NCBI RefSeq assembly: GCF_024227435.1
Contig: NZ_CP100445.1
Coordinates: 2,911,369 to 2,975,368 of the forward strand
Length of the DNA: 64,000 bases
Direction: 5' to 3'
Source of the DNA: Natrinema caseinilyticum
GTDB lineage: Archaea > Halobacteriota > Halobacteria > Halobacteriales > Natrialbaceae
Shown here: piece after piece, positions 50,248 through 58,781 of the stretch
Layout of the letters: each line of letters opens with the position of its first letter
How positions within the stretch are numbered: position 1 is the first letter of the stretch
Translations under genes and position numbers: made by a program
The notes under the pieces: generated by a model
What the model saw: only the letters and a program-made list of their open reading frames with translations
What the model was told of the DNA's origin: nothing
Database searches by the model: none

Positions 50248-52032
50248 ATGAGAAACGCGAAGATCGTCTGTACGCTGGGACCAGCGTCGAACGACAGGGA
50301 GACGATCCGAGACCTCGCCGCGGCCGGGATGTCCGTCGCACGACTGAACGCGAGCCACGGGTCTCGCGACGAGCGGGCAGCCCTGATCGATCGCATCCGC
50401 GCGGTCGACGAGGAACGAACGGAGTCGGTCGCGGTCATGCTCGACATGCAAGGCCCGGAGATTCGGACCGCCCCGCTCCCCGACGGCGAGACGGTGACCC
50501 TGGAGACGGGCTCCGTGATTCGGTTCGTCGAGGGCGACGAGGTGACGGGGGACACGATCGGGCTCTCGCTGCCGATCGACGCCGTCGAGCCGGGCGATCG
50601 CATCTTGCTCGACGACGGACTGATCGAGACGACCGTCCTCGAGCGCGCGGAGTCGGGAGCGACCGATTCCGACGCGGTTCGGGTACGTGTCGACACCGGC
50701 GGCGAGTTGGGCGGCCGAAAGGGGGTCAACGTGCCCGGCGTCGGCCTGGATCTCGACGTGGTCACCGAATCGGATCGCAAGGACCTCGAGATGGCCGCCG
50801 AGAAGGGCGTCGACTTCGTCGCGGCGAGTTTCGTCCGCGACGGCGACGACGTCTACGAGGTCAGCGAGGTGCTCGAGGATGCGGGTGCGGACGTCCCCGT
50901 CATCGCGAAAATCGAACGCGCGGGTGCGGTCGAGAACTTAGACGAGATCATCGACGCCGCCTACGGTGTGATGGTCGCACGGGGGGACCTCGGCGTGGAG
51001 TGTCCGATGGAAGACGTCCCGATGATTCAAAAGCGGATCATCCGCAACTGTCGCGACGCGGGCCGGCCGGTCATCACGGCGACGGAAATGCTCGATTCGA
51101 TGGTCCACGCGCGTCGGCCGACACGCGCGGAGGCGTCGGACGTCGCCAACGCGGTTCTCGACGGCACCGACGCGGTCATGCTCTCGGCCGAAACTGCCGT
51201 CGGCGACCACCCCGTCGCCGTCGTCGACGCGATGGATCGCATCGTCAAGCAGGTCGAACGCTCCGGGGAGTACGCGGAGATGCTCGAGCAGCGCGTCCCC
51301 GCCTCCGGCGAGGCGCGGACGGATGCGCTGGCCCGCTCCGCGCGGTTTCTGGCGCGGGACATCGGTGCGGACGCGGTCGTCGCGGCGACCGAATCCGGCT
51401 ACACCGCGCTGAAGACGGCGAAGTATCGCCCCGGCGTGCCGGTCGTCGCCTCGACGTCGAGCCAACCTGTGCGTCGCCAGCTCGCGCTGACGTGGGGGGT
51501 GACGCCGCTTTACGCTCCGGTCTCGGGGCAAAGCGCCGACGCCGTCGTGGAGGAAGCCGTCCAGGCCGCGCTGGACGCCGGCGTCGCCGCGAGCGGCGAT
51601 ACCGTCGTCGTCCTCTGTGGCATGATGACCGAACTCGAGGGGGCGAACACGACGAACATGCTGAAAGTCCACGTCGCTGCCGAGACGTTGACGACCGGAC
51701 GGGTCGTCGTGGAGGGGCGCGTAACCGGTCCGCTGGTGCGGAGTTCGGACGGCGACCTCTCGAGCGTTCCCGAGGGTGCGATCCTCGCACTTTCGGACGA
51801 GTTCGACGAGGAGTTCGCGGGCGATACCGGCCGACTCGCCGGCATCGTAAACGCCGAGCGGGGAATGACCGGGTACCCGGCGCTGGTCGCTCGCGAACTG
51901 GATCTCCCGATGATCAGCGACGCGGAGCTCGCGGAATTCGAGGGGATCGCGGACGGTGACATCGTTACCCTCGACGCGGAACGCGGCGTCGTCTACGGTG
52001 GCGACCTCGGGGATCGAACCGAACGGACCTGA
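50248..52032 (+). CDS. pyk: Pyruvate kinase with C-terminal PEP-utiliser domain
   Basis: 594 residues from ATG 50248 (MRNAKIVCTLGPAS). The barrel and B domain carry LNASHG, MQGPEIR and VIAKIERAGAVENLDEIIDA with the active-site Lys. VARGDLGVE and ITATEMLDSMVHARRPTRAE are the classical signatures. A pyruvate-kinase alpha/beta domain (about 340-470) is followed by a swivelling PEP-utiliser domain (about 480-590: VEGRVTGPLVRSS, GAILALSDEFDEEF, IVNAERGMTGYPALVAREL), whose catalytic His is not evident. It makes pyruvate and ATP from PEP and ADP. A TATA-like TTTTAGG lies 30 bases upstream. Confidence 0.96.
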   Translation: MRNAKIVCTLGPASNDRETIRDLAAAGMSVARLNASHGSRDERAALIDRIRAVDEERTESVAVMLDMQGPEIRTAPLPDGETVTLETGSVIRFVEGDEVTGDTIGLSLPIDAVEPGDRILLDDGLIETTVLERAESGATDSDAVRVRVDTGGELGGRKGVNVPGVGLDLDVVTESDRKDLEMAAEKGVDFVAASFVRDGDDVYEVSEVLEDAGADVPVIAKIERAGAVENLDEIIDAAYGVMVARGDLGVECPMEDVPMIQKRIIRNCRDAGRPVITATEMLDSMVHARRPTRAEASDVANAVLDGTDAVMLSAETAVGDHPVAVVDAMDRIVKQVERSGEYAEMLEQRVPASGEARTDALARSARFLARDIGADAVVAATESGYTALKTAKYRPGVPVVASTSSQPVRRQLALTWGVTPLYAPVSGQSADAVVEEAVQAALDAGVAASGDTVVVLCGMMTELEGANTTNMLKVHVAAETLTTGRVVVEGRVTGPLVRSSDGDLSSVPEGAILALSDEFDEEFAGDTGRLAGIVNAERGMTGYPALVARELDLPMISDAELAEFEGIADGDIVTLDAERGVVYGGDLGDRTERT

Positions 52033-52076
52033 TCGGAACGAATTGCGGGGTCGTAGCGCGCCGGCCGGTACGCACC

Positions 52077-52113
52077 GTTAGTCGTCGTTTGCACTGTTAG
52101 TCGTCGTTTGCAC
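52077..52113. repeat. 19-bp tandem duplication after pyk
   Basis: GTTAGTCGTCGTTTGCAC occurs at 52077-52094 and 52096-52113, identical over 18 bases with a period of 19. It starts 45 bases after the pyk stop. Confidence 0.85.
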
Positions 52114-52184
52114 GGCCGTTATCGTTCGAGCCGGCGTCGTCCGCAGACCGCGGCTTTTTGGCGACGGGACCAGTACGATCGGGT

Positions 52185-52592
52185 ATGGCAGACGACCCGT
52201 CCGGAGCCGGTGGCGAACCCGACGACCGACGGCGCGACGCGTGGGGGGCGGACCCGGACCGCGGATCGACGGCGGACTCCGAGTCGGCCGACGCTCCCGG
52301 AGGCGAGGGCACCTGGAACGGGAACGTCCGTCCCGATCGAACGGACGCGAACGACCGCGGTGACACCGAAACGGCGGACGGCACGCGGGACGGTCTCCCG
52401 CTCGATCTCTCCGGTTCGAGCGACGATGGCACGGGCGCAGATCCCTCCCTCGAGGACGAATACACGCCGGAGGCGAACTCGACGCCGATCGAACCCGGCG
52501 ACCCGGACCTCGAGAACGCTCTGTTCGTCCTCCTGGGCGCGATTGCGATGGTACTCGTCCTCCTTCGGCTGATAACCATCCCGCTCGGCTGA
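52185..52592 (+). CDS. Small acidic protein with C-terminal membrane anchor
   Basis: 135 residues from ATG 52185 (MADDPSGAGGEPDD). About 105 residues of acidic, Gly/Ser/Asp-rich, probably disordered sequence are followed by one hydrophobic helix (LENALFVLLGAIAMVLVLLR) and a few C-terminal residues. This layout recurs in small haloarchaeal tail-anchored proteins of unknown function (DUF7312-like, recollection). A TATA-like CTTTTTGG lies upstream. Function is unknown. Confidence 0.75.
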   Translation: MADDPSGAGGEPDDRRRDAWGADPDRGSTADSESADAPGGEGTWNGNVRPDRTDANDRGDTETADGTRDGLPLDLSGSSDDGTGADPSLEDEYTPEANSTPIEPGDPDLENALFVLLGAIAMVLVLLRLITIPLG

Positions 52593-52870
52593 GCGACGAG
52601 TGCGCTCGCGTGGCTGCAGTGGCGTCCGGTGCCCGACTCGTTCGCTTCGAGTCGATCTTCCTCGACTTCGATCCGAAATCGGTCCAGTCGCCCCGAAGAC
52701 CTCCGATCCGACCCGATGATCGCCCCGAAAGCCTCCGAGTGGACTCGATCGAACCCGTCCGTATTCGTTCACGTCGTCCGACCTCGAAGCCGCCGCTCGT
52801 CGCGTTCGGCCGATAAAATCAGTCCTGGTACCCAGTAAACATTTAATCGGGGCGGGACCTAACCCCGCAT

Positions 52871-53482
52871 ATGGTCGAATCCCTCGTGGGGAACGTGCCG
52901 CTGCTGCTTTTAGTCGCGGGACTCGTGTTGATGGTCCTCGAGGCCCTCTCTCCCGGTGCCCATCTCATCGTCATCGGGATCGCGCTGGTCGGTGCCGGGC
53001 TCGTCGGCGTGCTCTTTCCACCCGCGGCGAGTCCGATCATTCTGGCCGGACTGACGCTCGTGATCGGACTCGCCGCCGCCTACGTCTACCGGGAGTTCGA
53101 CTTCTACGGCGGGAAAGGGACCGCACAGACGACGGACTCCGATTCGCTGGCGGGGACGACAGGGTACGTTACCGAGGCCGTCACGAACCGAAGCGGCGAG
53201 GTCAAACTCGAGCAAGGGGGCTTCGCTCCCTATTACAGCGCGCGGACGACGAACGGGACGATCGAGGAAGGCGAGGAGATCATCGTTCTCGATCCGGGCG
53301 GCGGTAACGTTCTCACTGTCGAATCGCTCGATTCGATCGGCGAGGACGAGATCGACCGCGCGCTCGCACGTGAGCGGGCGGCGTCCGAGTCACGCGAACG
53401 GGAGGCCGCGGACGGCGGCGACGAACTCGACGACGCGGGGTCCGAAGCCGACCCCGAACCCGAAACGGAGAAATCGAGTTGA
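52871..53482 (+). CDS. NfeD-family membrane protein
   Basis: 203 residues. Two or three hydrophobic segments (about 6-25, 30-48, 52-70) are followed by an NfeD OB-fold domain (about 90-155: LAGTTGYVTEAVTNRSGEVK, GTIEEGEEIIVLDPGGGNVL). A disordered acidic tail closes the chain. NfeD proteins partner with SPFH/stomatin proteins in membrane microdomains. The next gene encodes exactly such a partner, 81 bases downstream on the same strand. A TATA-like TTTAATCGG lies just upstream. Confidence 0.93.
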   Translation: MVESLVGNVPLLLLVAGLVLMVLEALSPGAHLIVIGIALVGAGLVGVLFPPAASPIILAGLTLVIGLAAAYVYREFDFYGGKGTAQTTDSDSLAGTTGYVTEAVTNRSGEVKLEQGGFAPYYSARTTNGTIEEGEEIIVLDPGGGNVLTVESLDSIGEDEIDRALARERAASESREREAADGGDELDDAGSEADPEPETEKSS

Positions 53483-53563
53483 GAAAATTGGTACATGCGA
53501 ACAACTGCCATATGTTGACGAAATAAGGGAACGCTTTTCTCCCCCCCGCCGTAACCCCGAAAT

Positions 53564-54730
53564 ATGGTCGCACAATTGTTCCCCCTACAGACCACCGGCG
53601 CCGCCGTGCTACTCGTCGGTGTGCTCGTTCTGGTCGTCGTTATCGCCGCGCTCCTCAGCGCGATCGAGATCGTCGCCGCCTACGAGAAACGCGCCCTGAC
53701 CGTCTTCGGCGAGTACCGCAAACTCCTCGAACCGGGTATCAACTTCGTCCCGCCGTTCGTCTCGAACACGTACGCGTTCGACATGCGAACCCAGACGCTC
53801 GACGTCCCCCGGCAGGAAGCCATCACCCGAGACAACTCGCCCGTCACGGCGGACGCGGTCGTCTACATCAAGGTGATGGACGCCAAGAAGGCGTTCCTCC
53901 AGGTCGACGACTACAAGCGAGCCGTCTCGAACCTCGCCCAGACCACCCTTCGCGCCGTGTTGGGTGACATGGAACTCGACGATACGCTGAACAAACGCCA
54001 GGAGATCAACGCCCGCATCCGCACCGAACTCGACGAACCCACCGACGAGTGGGGCATCCGCGTCGAGTCAGTCGAGGTCCGCGAGGTCAACCCCTCGAAG
54101 GACGTCCAGCGGGCGATGGAACAACAGACCTCCGCCGAGCGAAAGCGTCGTGCCATGATCCTCGAGGCCCAGGGTGAACGCCGAAGCGCCGTCGAAAAGG
54201 CCGAAGGTGACAAGCAGAGCGAAATCATCCGCGCCCAGGGTGAAAAGCAGAGCCAGATCCTCGAAGCACAGGGTGACGCGATTTCGACCGTGCTTCGCGC
54301 ACGATCCGCGGAATCGATGGGCGAACGCGCGGTCATCGACAAGGGAATGGAAACGCTCGCAGACATCGGCCAGGGCGAGTCGACGACGTTCGTCCTGCCC
54401 CAGGAACTCTCCTCGCTGGTCGGCCGCTACGGCAAGCACCTCTCGGGCAGCGACGTCAAGCAGAACGGCGCGGAACTCGAGAGCCGCGAGTTCGACGAGG
54501 AGACCCGCGAACTGATCGGACTGGACGACATCGCCGAGATCATCGGCGAAATCGACCAGGAAGCGGATATGGACGTCGAGGCGATGGAACAGGAGGCCCA
54601 GGCTATCAAGGAAGGAAAGGACACGGCGGAGATCTCGGACCCCGACGAGGTCATCGAGGAGATGGATCAGGACTTCCAGAGCCAGGCCGACGGTGGCACC
54701 GAGGTGCCGGCCGACGACCCGGAGGAATAA
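53564..54730 (+). CDS. SPFH/stomatin-prohibitin family protein
   Basis: 388 residues. One N-terminal membrane segment (about 10-33) is followed by the SPFH core: YEKRALTVFGEYRKLLEPGI, VPRQEAITRDNSPVTADAVV, and the helical SAERKRRAMILEAQGERRSA then VEKAEGDKQSEIIRAQGEKQ coiled coil (about 185-240). An acidic C-terminal region (about 320-388) carries DPDEVIEEMDQDFQ. It forms large oligomers on the membrane and scaffolds proteases or transporters. It is paired with the preceding NfeD gene. Confidence 0.95.
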   Translation: MVAQLFPLQTTGAAVLLVGVLVLVVVIAALLSAIEIVAAYEKRALTVFGEYRKLLEPGINFVPPFVSNTYAFDMRTQTLDVPRQEAITRDNSPVTADAVVYIKVMDAKKAFLQVDDYKRAVSNLAQTTLRAVLGDMELDDTLNKRQEINARIRTELDEPTDEWGIRVESVEVREVNPSKDVQRAMEQQTSAERKRRAMILEAQGERRSAVEKAEGDKQSEIIRAQGEKQSQILEAQGDAISTVLRARSAESMGERAVIDKGMETLADIGQGESTTFVLPQELSSLVGRYGKHLSGSDVKQNGAELESREFDEETRELIGLDDIAEIIGEIDQEADMDVEAMEQEAQAIKEGKDTAEISDPDEVIEEMDQDFQSQADGGTEVPADDPEE

Positions 54731-54990
54731 TCGTCGACTGACCGAGGCGGATCCCACGCTCGGGCACTGCACTCGTCCCCTCCGTTTCGGCTTCGCTCCT
54801 CGACCGACGCTTCCTTCCGAGACCGGCGAACGACCGCTCGAGGGACCGCTCCGTCTCGAGTTCGGTCGCCGGGTAAGCGACTGCTACCGATCACCGATCG
54901 AAACGGTCCGATCGCCAACTGGTCGTCTTCGGAGAACAAAGCGGAGCGAAACCTGTTTTACGGGTCGCCTCGAAGGGACCGTAGGCAGCC

Positions 54991-55608
54991 ATGACATCAC
55001 CCGACGGGGTCGACGACGAGAAACGGGCGACCCTGCGCCGATTCGCAGCCCTCGGTGCTGCTTCTCCGCTGGTCGGACTCTCGGAGTCAGCGGCGGCCGA
55101 GACGGGTGAAAGCGACGCGCGCGACGCCATCGCCGGATACCTTTCTACGACACCGGGCGCGCACTTCTCGAAGATACGGGACGACCTCCAGCTCGGGACC
55201 GGTGAAACCCAACACCACCTTCGGCGACTCGAGGAGGTCGGCGCGATCGAGCGCTATCGCGACGGCGATTACAAACGGTTCGTTACCGCCGGCAGATTCG
55301 ACGGATTCGAAAAGCGGGCGCTCGGCTACCTCCGGCGGGAGACGCCACGTGGGATGTTGATCGAACTCCTGTTGAATCCGGAGGCGACGGCCGGCGACCT
55401 CGCGACGGCGCTCGACGTCTCGCCGCCGACGGTCAGCAAGTACGCCGGCGAACTCGAGGAAGCCGGATTGCTCTCGCGGGACGACGGATACGCGGTCGAA
55501 CGGCCGGAGACCGTCCTGGTCCTCGTCGTCCGCCACGCGGATTCGTTCGGAACGCGAGCGCGGACGCTCGCGCGGACGGCGGATCAATTCCTGACGTACG
55601 ACGTCTGA
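54991..55608 (+). CDS. Two-winged-helix regulator with a signal-like N-terminus
   Basis: 205 residues. The first 35 residues read DDEKRATLRRFAALGAASPL, then VGLSESAAAE. This looks like a twin-arginine signal (RRFAALG plus a weak hydrophobic stretch) although the rest is DNA-binding. Two winged helices follow: about 45-100 (GAHFSKIRDDLQLGTGETQH, HLRRLEEVGAIERYRDGDYK) and about 110-170 (ATAGDLATALDVSPPTVSKY, AGELEEAGLLSRDDGYAVER). The HTH part resembles double-wHTH haloarchaeal regulators such as the one at 23266. Whether the N-terminus is functional as a signal is unclear. A TATA-like TTTTACGG lies upstream. Confidence 0.8.
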   Translation: MTSPDGVDDEKRATLRRFAALGAASPLVGLSESAAAETGESDARDAIAGYLSTTPGAHFSKIRDDLQLGTGETQHHLRRLEEVGAIERYRDGDYKRFVTAGRFDGFEKRALGYLRRETPRGMLIELLLNPEATAGDLATALDVSPPTVSKYAGELEEAGLLSRDDGYAVERPETVLVLVVRHADSFGTRARTLARTADQFLTYDV

Positions 55609-55731
55609 CGGGACGGCCTCCGGTGCCGGGAAGACGGAGAACGGGGGACGGGGGCGGGGTGACGCTGACGCAGTCACACGGTGATCTCCCGATACGGTCG
55701 TCCGGGGCGTAAGAACAGATTACCCGCCGAG

Positions 55732-56391
55732 TCAGACGGGTTCGACGACGTCCAGTAACTCCCGGAGCGATTCGATCTCGTAGGTGGCGTGTGCGGGGCT
55801 GTCGCGCTCGCGGTTGTGCGGTCGCCGAACGAATGCGGTCTCGAGACCGGCCGTACGCCCGGCCGTGACGTCTTTCGGTGAATCGCCCACGTAGATCCCG
55901 TCGGACACGCCGAGGTCGGCGAGTGCATCGTCGAGATAGTAGGGATCGGGCTTGCGCCGCTCGTAGCCCGCGACGGTCGGGTCTCGGCCGCGCACGACGT
56001 CGAAGTTGAACCCGAAGTGGTCGGCGACGAACACGGCTGTTTCGTGGCGGTTGTTGGTGACGAGACCGGTCGTCGTTCGATCGGTCAGGTCGTCGATCGC
56101 GTCGATATCTTCGTACGTCACCCGCTCTCCGGACCGTATCCGGTCGTGGGTTCGCCTCGAGGCGTGGGTCTCCTTCGCTTTCCAGAACCGGGCGAGGTCG
56201 ATCTCGAGGTCGTCGCAGTGATCTCTGATCCGGTCGTGGTCGTGACGTCTGAAATCGCGGCGCTGGGACGGGGTCGGATCGGCCTCCAGTTCGGCGAGGG
56301 CTGCGTCAGCGGCGTCGGCGTACACTTGCGGGTCGGTCCGCGGCCCCTCGAGGATCACCCCGTCCATGTCGAAGAGGACTGCCGGCGTCAT
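55732..56391 (-). CDS. HAD-superfamily phosphatase (phosphoglycolate phosphatase-like)
   Basis: 219 residues from ATG 56391 (MTPAVLFDMDGVILEG); the frame to 56460 is longer. HAD motif I is FDMDGV (nucleophile Asp8, acid/base Asp10), motif II Thr in GLVTNN, motif III Lys in RRKPDPYY, and motif IV GDSPKD. A helical cap (about 15-100) places it in subfamily I. It should release phosphate from a small sugar phosphate or nucleotide. Substrate unknown; ribulose bisphosphate or phosphoglycolate are possible given the pentose genes, but they are not adjacent. Confidence 0.9.
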   Translation of the reverse strand: MTPAVLFDMDGVILEGPRTDPQVYADAADAALAELEADPTPSQRRDFRRHDHDRIRDHCDDLEIDLARFWKAKETHASRRTHDRIRSGERVTYEDIDAIDDLTDRTTTGLVTNNRHETAVFVADHFGFNFDVVRGRDPTVAGYERRKPDPYYLDDALADLGVSDGIYVGDSPKDVTAGRTAGLETAFVRRPHNRERDSPAHATYEIESLRELLDVVEPV

Positions 56392-56511
56392 GTATCGATG
56401 ACGTCGGGACTCGAGAGACAAGGATGTTCGGCGTCTGCGACGGTCGCCACTACGGTGCAACGGTGAGCAAACGGCGGAGAGAAAAGCGTTCGACTCCGGT
56501 ACCGGCTCCAG

Positions 56512-56745
56512 TTAAAGGTCGACTTTCCAGGTCGTACTCGAGGAGTACCCCCATTTTTCGATCTCGACGTCGTACTCGCTGTTCTGGAGTGCGGTGATGT
56601 TCGAGCCGACCTCTTTTGCCGTCATACCGAGTTCCTGGCCGATAAGACGGGATTTGAAGTACGTTTTCGTCGCCGCGTTCTCCCGGAGGTACTCCAGAAT
56701 CTGCTGTTGTTTGCTCGTGAGGTCGGGTGCCATTGCAGTGCTCAT
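56512..56745 (-). CDS. Small winged-helix-like protein (DUF7123 type)
   Basis: 77 residues from ATG 56745. The sequence SKQQQILEYLRENAATKTYF, KSRLIGQELGMTAKEVGSNI, TALQNSEYDVEIEKWGYSSS is a compact winged-helix fold found in a conserved haloarchaeal family. The promoter is strong-looking: CCAAACCCCCTAAGGGTAT on the minus strand (about 56765-56783), which places transcription near the ATG (leaderless). Function is unknown; the high conservation suggests a global DNA-binding role. Confidence 0.85.
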   Translation of the reverse strand: MSTAMAPDLTSKQQQILEYLRENAATKTYFKSRLIGQELGMTAKEVGSNITALQNSEYDVEIEKWGYSSSTTWKVDL

Positions 56746-56764
56746 ACACCGTGGAATGGCAGGA

Positions 56765-56878
56765 ATACCCTTAGGGGGTTTGGTACGCGCAGTTAACCCG
56801 CTCACGTCTGGCGATTTTCGGGGCAAGTAATCGAGGAATAATCGGGTTGAAAGCTTTCGTTGGTACGGCCGGTTAAAC
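56765..56878 (-). promoter_or_regulatory. Promoter and repeated GGTAC-N-GTTAA sites upstream of the DUF7123-type gene
   Basis: TGGTACGCGCAGTTAAC at 56781-56797 and TGGTACGGCCGGTTAAAC at 56861-56878 share the spacing of GGTAC and GTTAA and are 80 bases apart. The first abuts the TATA-like CCTAAGGG. They may be activator or autoregulatory sites. The role is inferred from symmetry of position only. Confidence 0.45.
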
Positions 56879-56987
56879 AATCTCCAGGAGAGACTGTCGG
56901 TTGTTCGTGATCGTTTCCGACCCCCCGGGTTGCGATTGCGGCCGCCAGAGCGGGGCACCGACCCTGTGCGGCCGGTTCGGGACCCGG

Positions 56988-57512
56988 TCAGCTCTCGTCG
57001 TCGTAATAGGTCGTTAGGAAGGGGCCAAACGAACACGCAACTGCTTCGCCGAGCGCTTGCGTTCGGTCCGTCAATCCCGCCGTCAGTACACCCGCCGCCC
57101 CCTCTGCCTCGGCGACGTGTTCGGTTCCGAGGATCTCGTCCACCACCGGGCCCAGTTCCGCGCCCTCCGTGACGCGCTCGGCGATGCGGTCGGGAAGCCG
57201 AAGCGTCGGCCCGCCGCCTCGCTCCGTTCTGACGCCGTCCGTTACGGCACCCCACATGATCAACGAGAGCCCCGGCGTCGCCTCGAGCCGAGCGATCCCG
57301 CCTTCGAGGCCGACTCCGTAATCGGCGTCGGTCGCTGCGAGCGCTCGGCGTGCACGATTCTCGGCTCCCCTGACCGTTTCGTCGACCGTCCGCGGTTGCT
57401 CGCCGACGCCGGAGTCCACGTCGACGGCGGTAACCGTCGGGTCGTACCGCTCGAGCGTTCGTTCGACGGCGTCTATCTTGACCGGATTCGTACTGCCGAC
57501 TGCGACCTCCAT
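56988..57512 (-). CDS. DUF84 family NTPase (inosine/xanthosine triphosphatase-like)
   Basis: 174 residues. The family start VAVGSTNPVKIDAVERTLER is followed by VDVDSGVGEQPRTVDETVRG, AENRARRA and VGLEGGI, all diagnostic of YjjX/DUF84. WGAVTDGVRTERGGGPTLRL and GAAGVLTAGLTDRTQALGEA complete the domain. It hydrolyses non-canonical ITP and XTP and protects nucleic acids from deaminated purines. Divergent from the TFB gene at 57731 with 218 bases between starts. Confidence 0.92.
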   Translation of the reverse strand: MEVAVGSTNPVKIDAVERTLERYDPTVTAVDVDSGVGEQPRTVDETVRGAENRARRALAATDADYGVGLEGGIARLEATPGLSLIMWGAVTDGVRTERGGGPTLRLPDRIAERVTEGAELGPVVDEILGTEHVAEAEGAAGVLTAGLTDRTQALGEAVACSFGPFLTTYYDDES

Positions 57513-57620
57513 ACCGGCCGTTCGTGGGGACCGAAGTTGGCAGCTGCGTTTCGGAACTACCGATCGACGTTAATGTTACTATCTATCATGCTCCTTCGGT
57601 CGAATTATCCACTTTCGAGG

Positions 57621-57645
57621 GGTTTCGGGACAAGATTCCGAAACC
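57621..57645. promoter_or_regulatory. Inverted repeat upstream of the TFB gene
   Basis: GGTTTCGG (57621-57628) and CCGAAACC (57638-57645) form a perfect 8-bp inverted repeat around nine bases. A TATA-like ATTAAACC follows at once (57646-57653). The repeat covers the BRE position, so a protein bound there would compete with TFB/TBP. Autoregulation is a guess. Confidence 0.6.
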
Positions 57646-57730
57646 ATTAAACCTCGAGTGTCTGAACGTGAGAGGTAACGAATCCGTCCGGGCTTTTACG
57701 ATTGGTTCGGCCGGGAGCATTCGCCATCGC

Positions 57731-58711
57731 ATGACTAACGCACCATCGAAAACGAGAGTACGACGTAGCGACCCACAAACGAACGAACAGGAAGCGGAGA
57801 GCGAGGAAGCGGGCCTCGCGTGCCCCGAGTGTACGGGCCACCTCGTCGTCGACGATGAGCACGGCGAAACCGTCTGCGAGGACTGCGGACTCGTCGTCGA
57901 GGAAGATTCGGTCGACCGCGGCCCCGAGTGGCGTGCGTTCGACGCCGCCGAGAAGAACGAGAAGTCCCGCGTCGGCGCACCCACGACGAATACGATGCAC
58001 GACAAGGGGCTCTCGACCAATATCGACTGGCGCAACAAGGACGCCTACGGGAACTCGCTCGGCTCGCGCCAGCGCGAAAAGATGCAGCGGCTGCGCAAGT
58101 GGAACGAGCGCTTCCGGACGCGAGACTCGAAGGAACGCAACCTCAAGCAGGCGCTCGGCGAGATCGATCGGATGGCATCCGCGCTCGGTCTTCCGACGAA
58201 CGTCCGCGAGACGGCGAGCGTCATCTACCGGCGCGCGCTCGACGAGGACCTCCTTCCCGGTCGCTCGATCGAGGGCGTCTCGACCGCCTGCGTCTACGCC
58301 GCCGCCCGACAGGCGGGCGTTCCCCGCAGCCTCGACGAAATCGCGGACGTGTCCCGCGTCGAGAAAAACGAGATCGCTCGCACGTACCGATACGTCGTCC
58401 GCGAACTCGGACTCGAGGTGCAGCCCGCAGACCCCGAGAGCTACGTTCCCCGCTTCGCGTCCGGTCTGGAACTCTCGGACGAAGCCGAACACCGCGCGCG
58501 ATCGCTCCTCCAGAACGCAAAGGAAAAGGGTGTTCACTCCGGCAAGTCTCCGGTCGGTCTCGCAGCGGCCGCGGTCTACGCCGCCGCGCTCTTGACCAAC
58601 GAAAAGACGACTCAAGCCGCCGTCAGCGACGTCGCAGACATCTCCGAGGTCACGATTCGGAACCGCTACCACGAACTCCTCGAGGCCGAGGAGACGATCG
58701 GCCTGGCCTGA
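57731..58711 (+). CDS. tfb: Transcription initiation factor TFB (TFIIB-like)
   Basis: 326 residues from ATG 57731 (MTNAPSKTRVRRSDPQ); the open frame from 57524 covers the promoter. The zinc ribbon has Cys31, Cys34, Cys49 and Cys52. The B-finger/linker continues through SVDRGPEWRAFDAAEKNEKS, RVGAPTTNTMHDKGL. Two cyclin-like repeats are at about 135-215 (IEGVSTACVYAAARQAGVPR) and 230-310 (SPVGLAAAAVYAAALL, VTIRNRYHELLE). It recruits RNA polymerase to TBP-bound promoters. Haloarchaea have several TFBs; which paralogue this is cannot be told. An 8-bp inverted repeat lies just upstream of its TATA box. Confidence 0.97.
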   Translation: MTNAPSKTRVRRSDPQTNEQEAESEEAGLACPECTGHLVVDDEHGETVCEDCGLVVEEDSVDRGPEWRAFDAAEKNEKSRVGAPTTNTMHDKGLSTNIDWRNKDAYGNSLGSRQREKMQRLRKWNERFRTRDSKERNLKQALGEIDRMASALGLPTNVRETASVIYRRALDEDLLPGRSIEGVSTACVYAAARQAGVPRSLDEIADVSRVEKNEIARTYRYVVRELGLEVQPADPESYVPRFASGLELSDEAEHRARSLLQNAKEKGVHSGKSPVGLAAAAVYAAALLTNEKTTQAAVSDVADISEVTIRNRYHELLEAEETIGLA

Positions 58712-58781
58712 ATCGGACACGTCGCCCGGAATCTCGCCGAAACGATATCGTTTTTGCCGCTCTCGGTCCCAGTGGAGAGCA

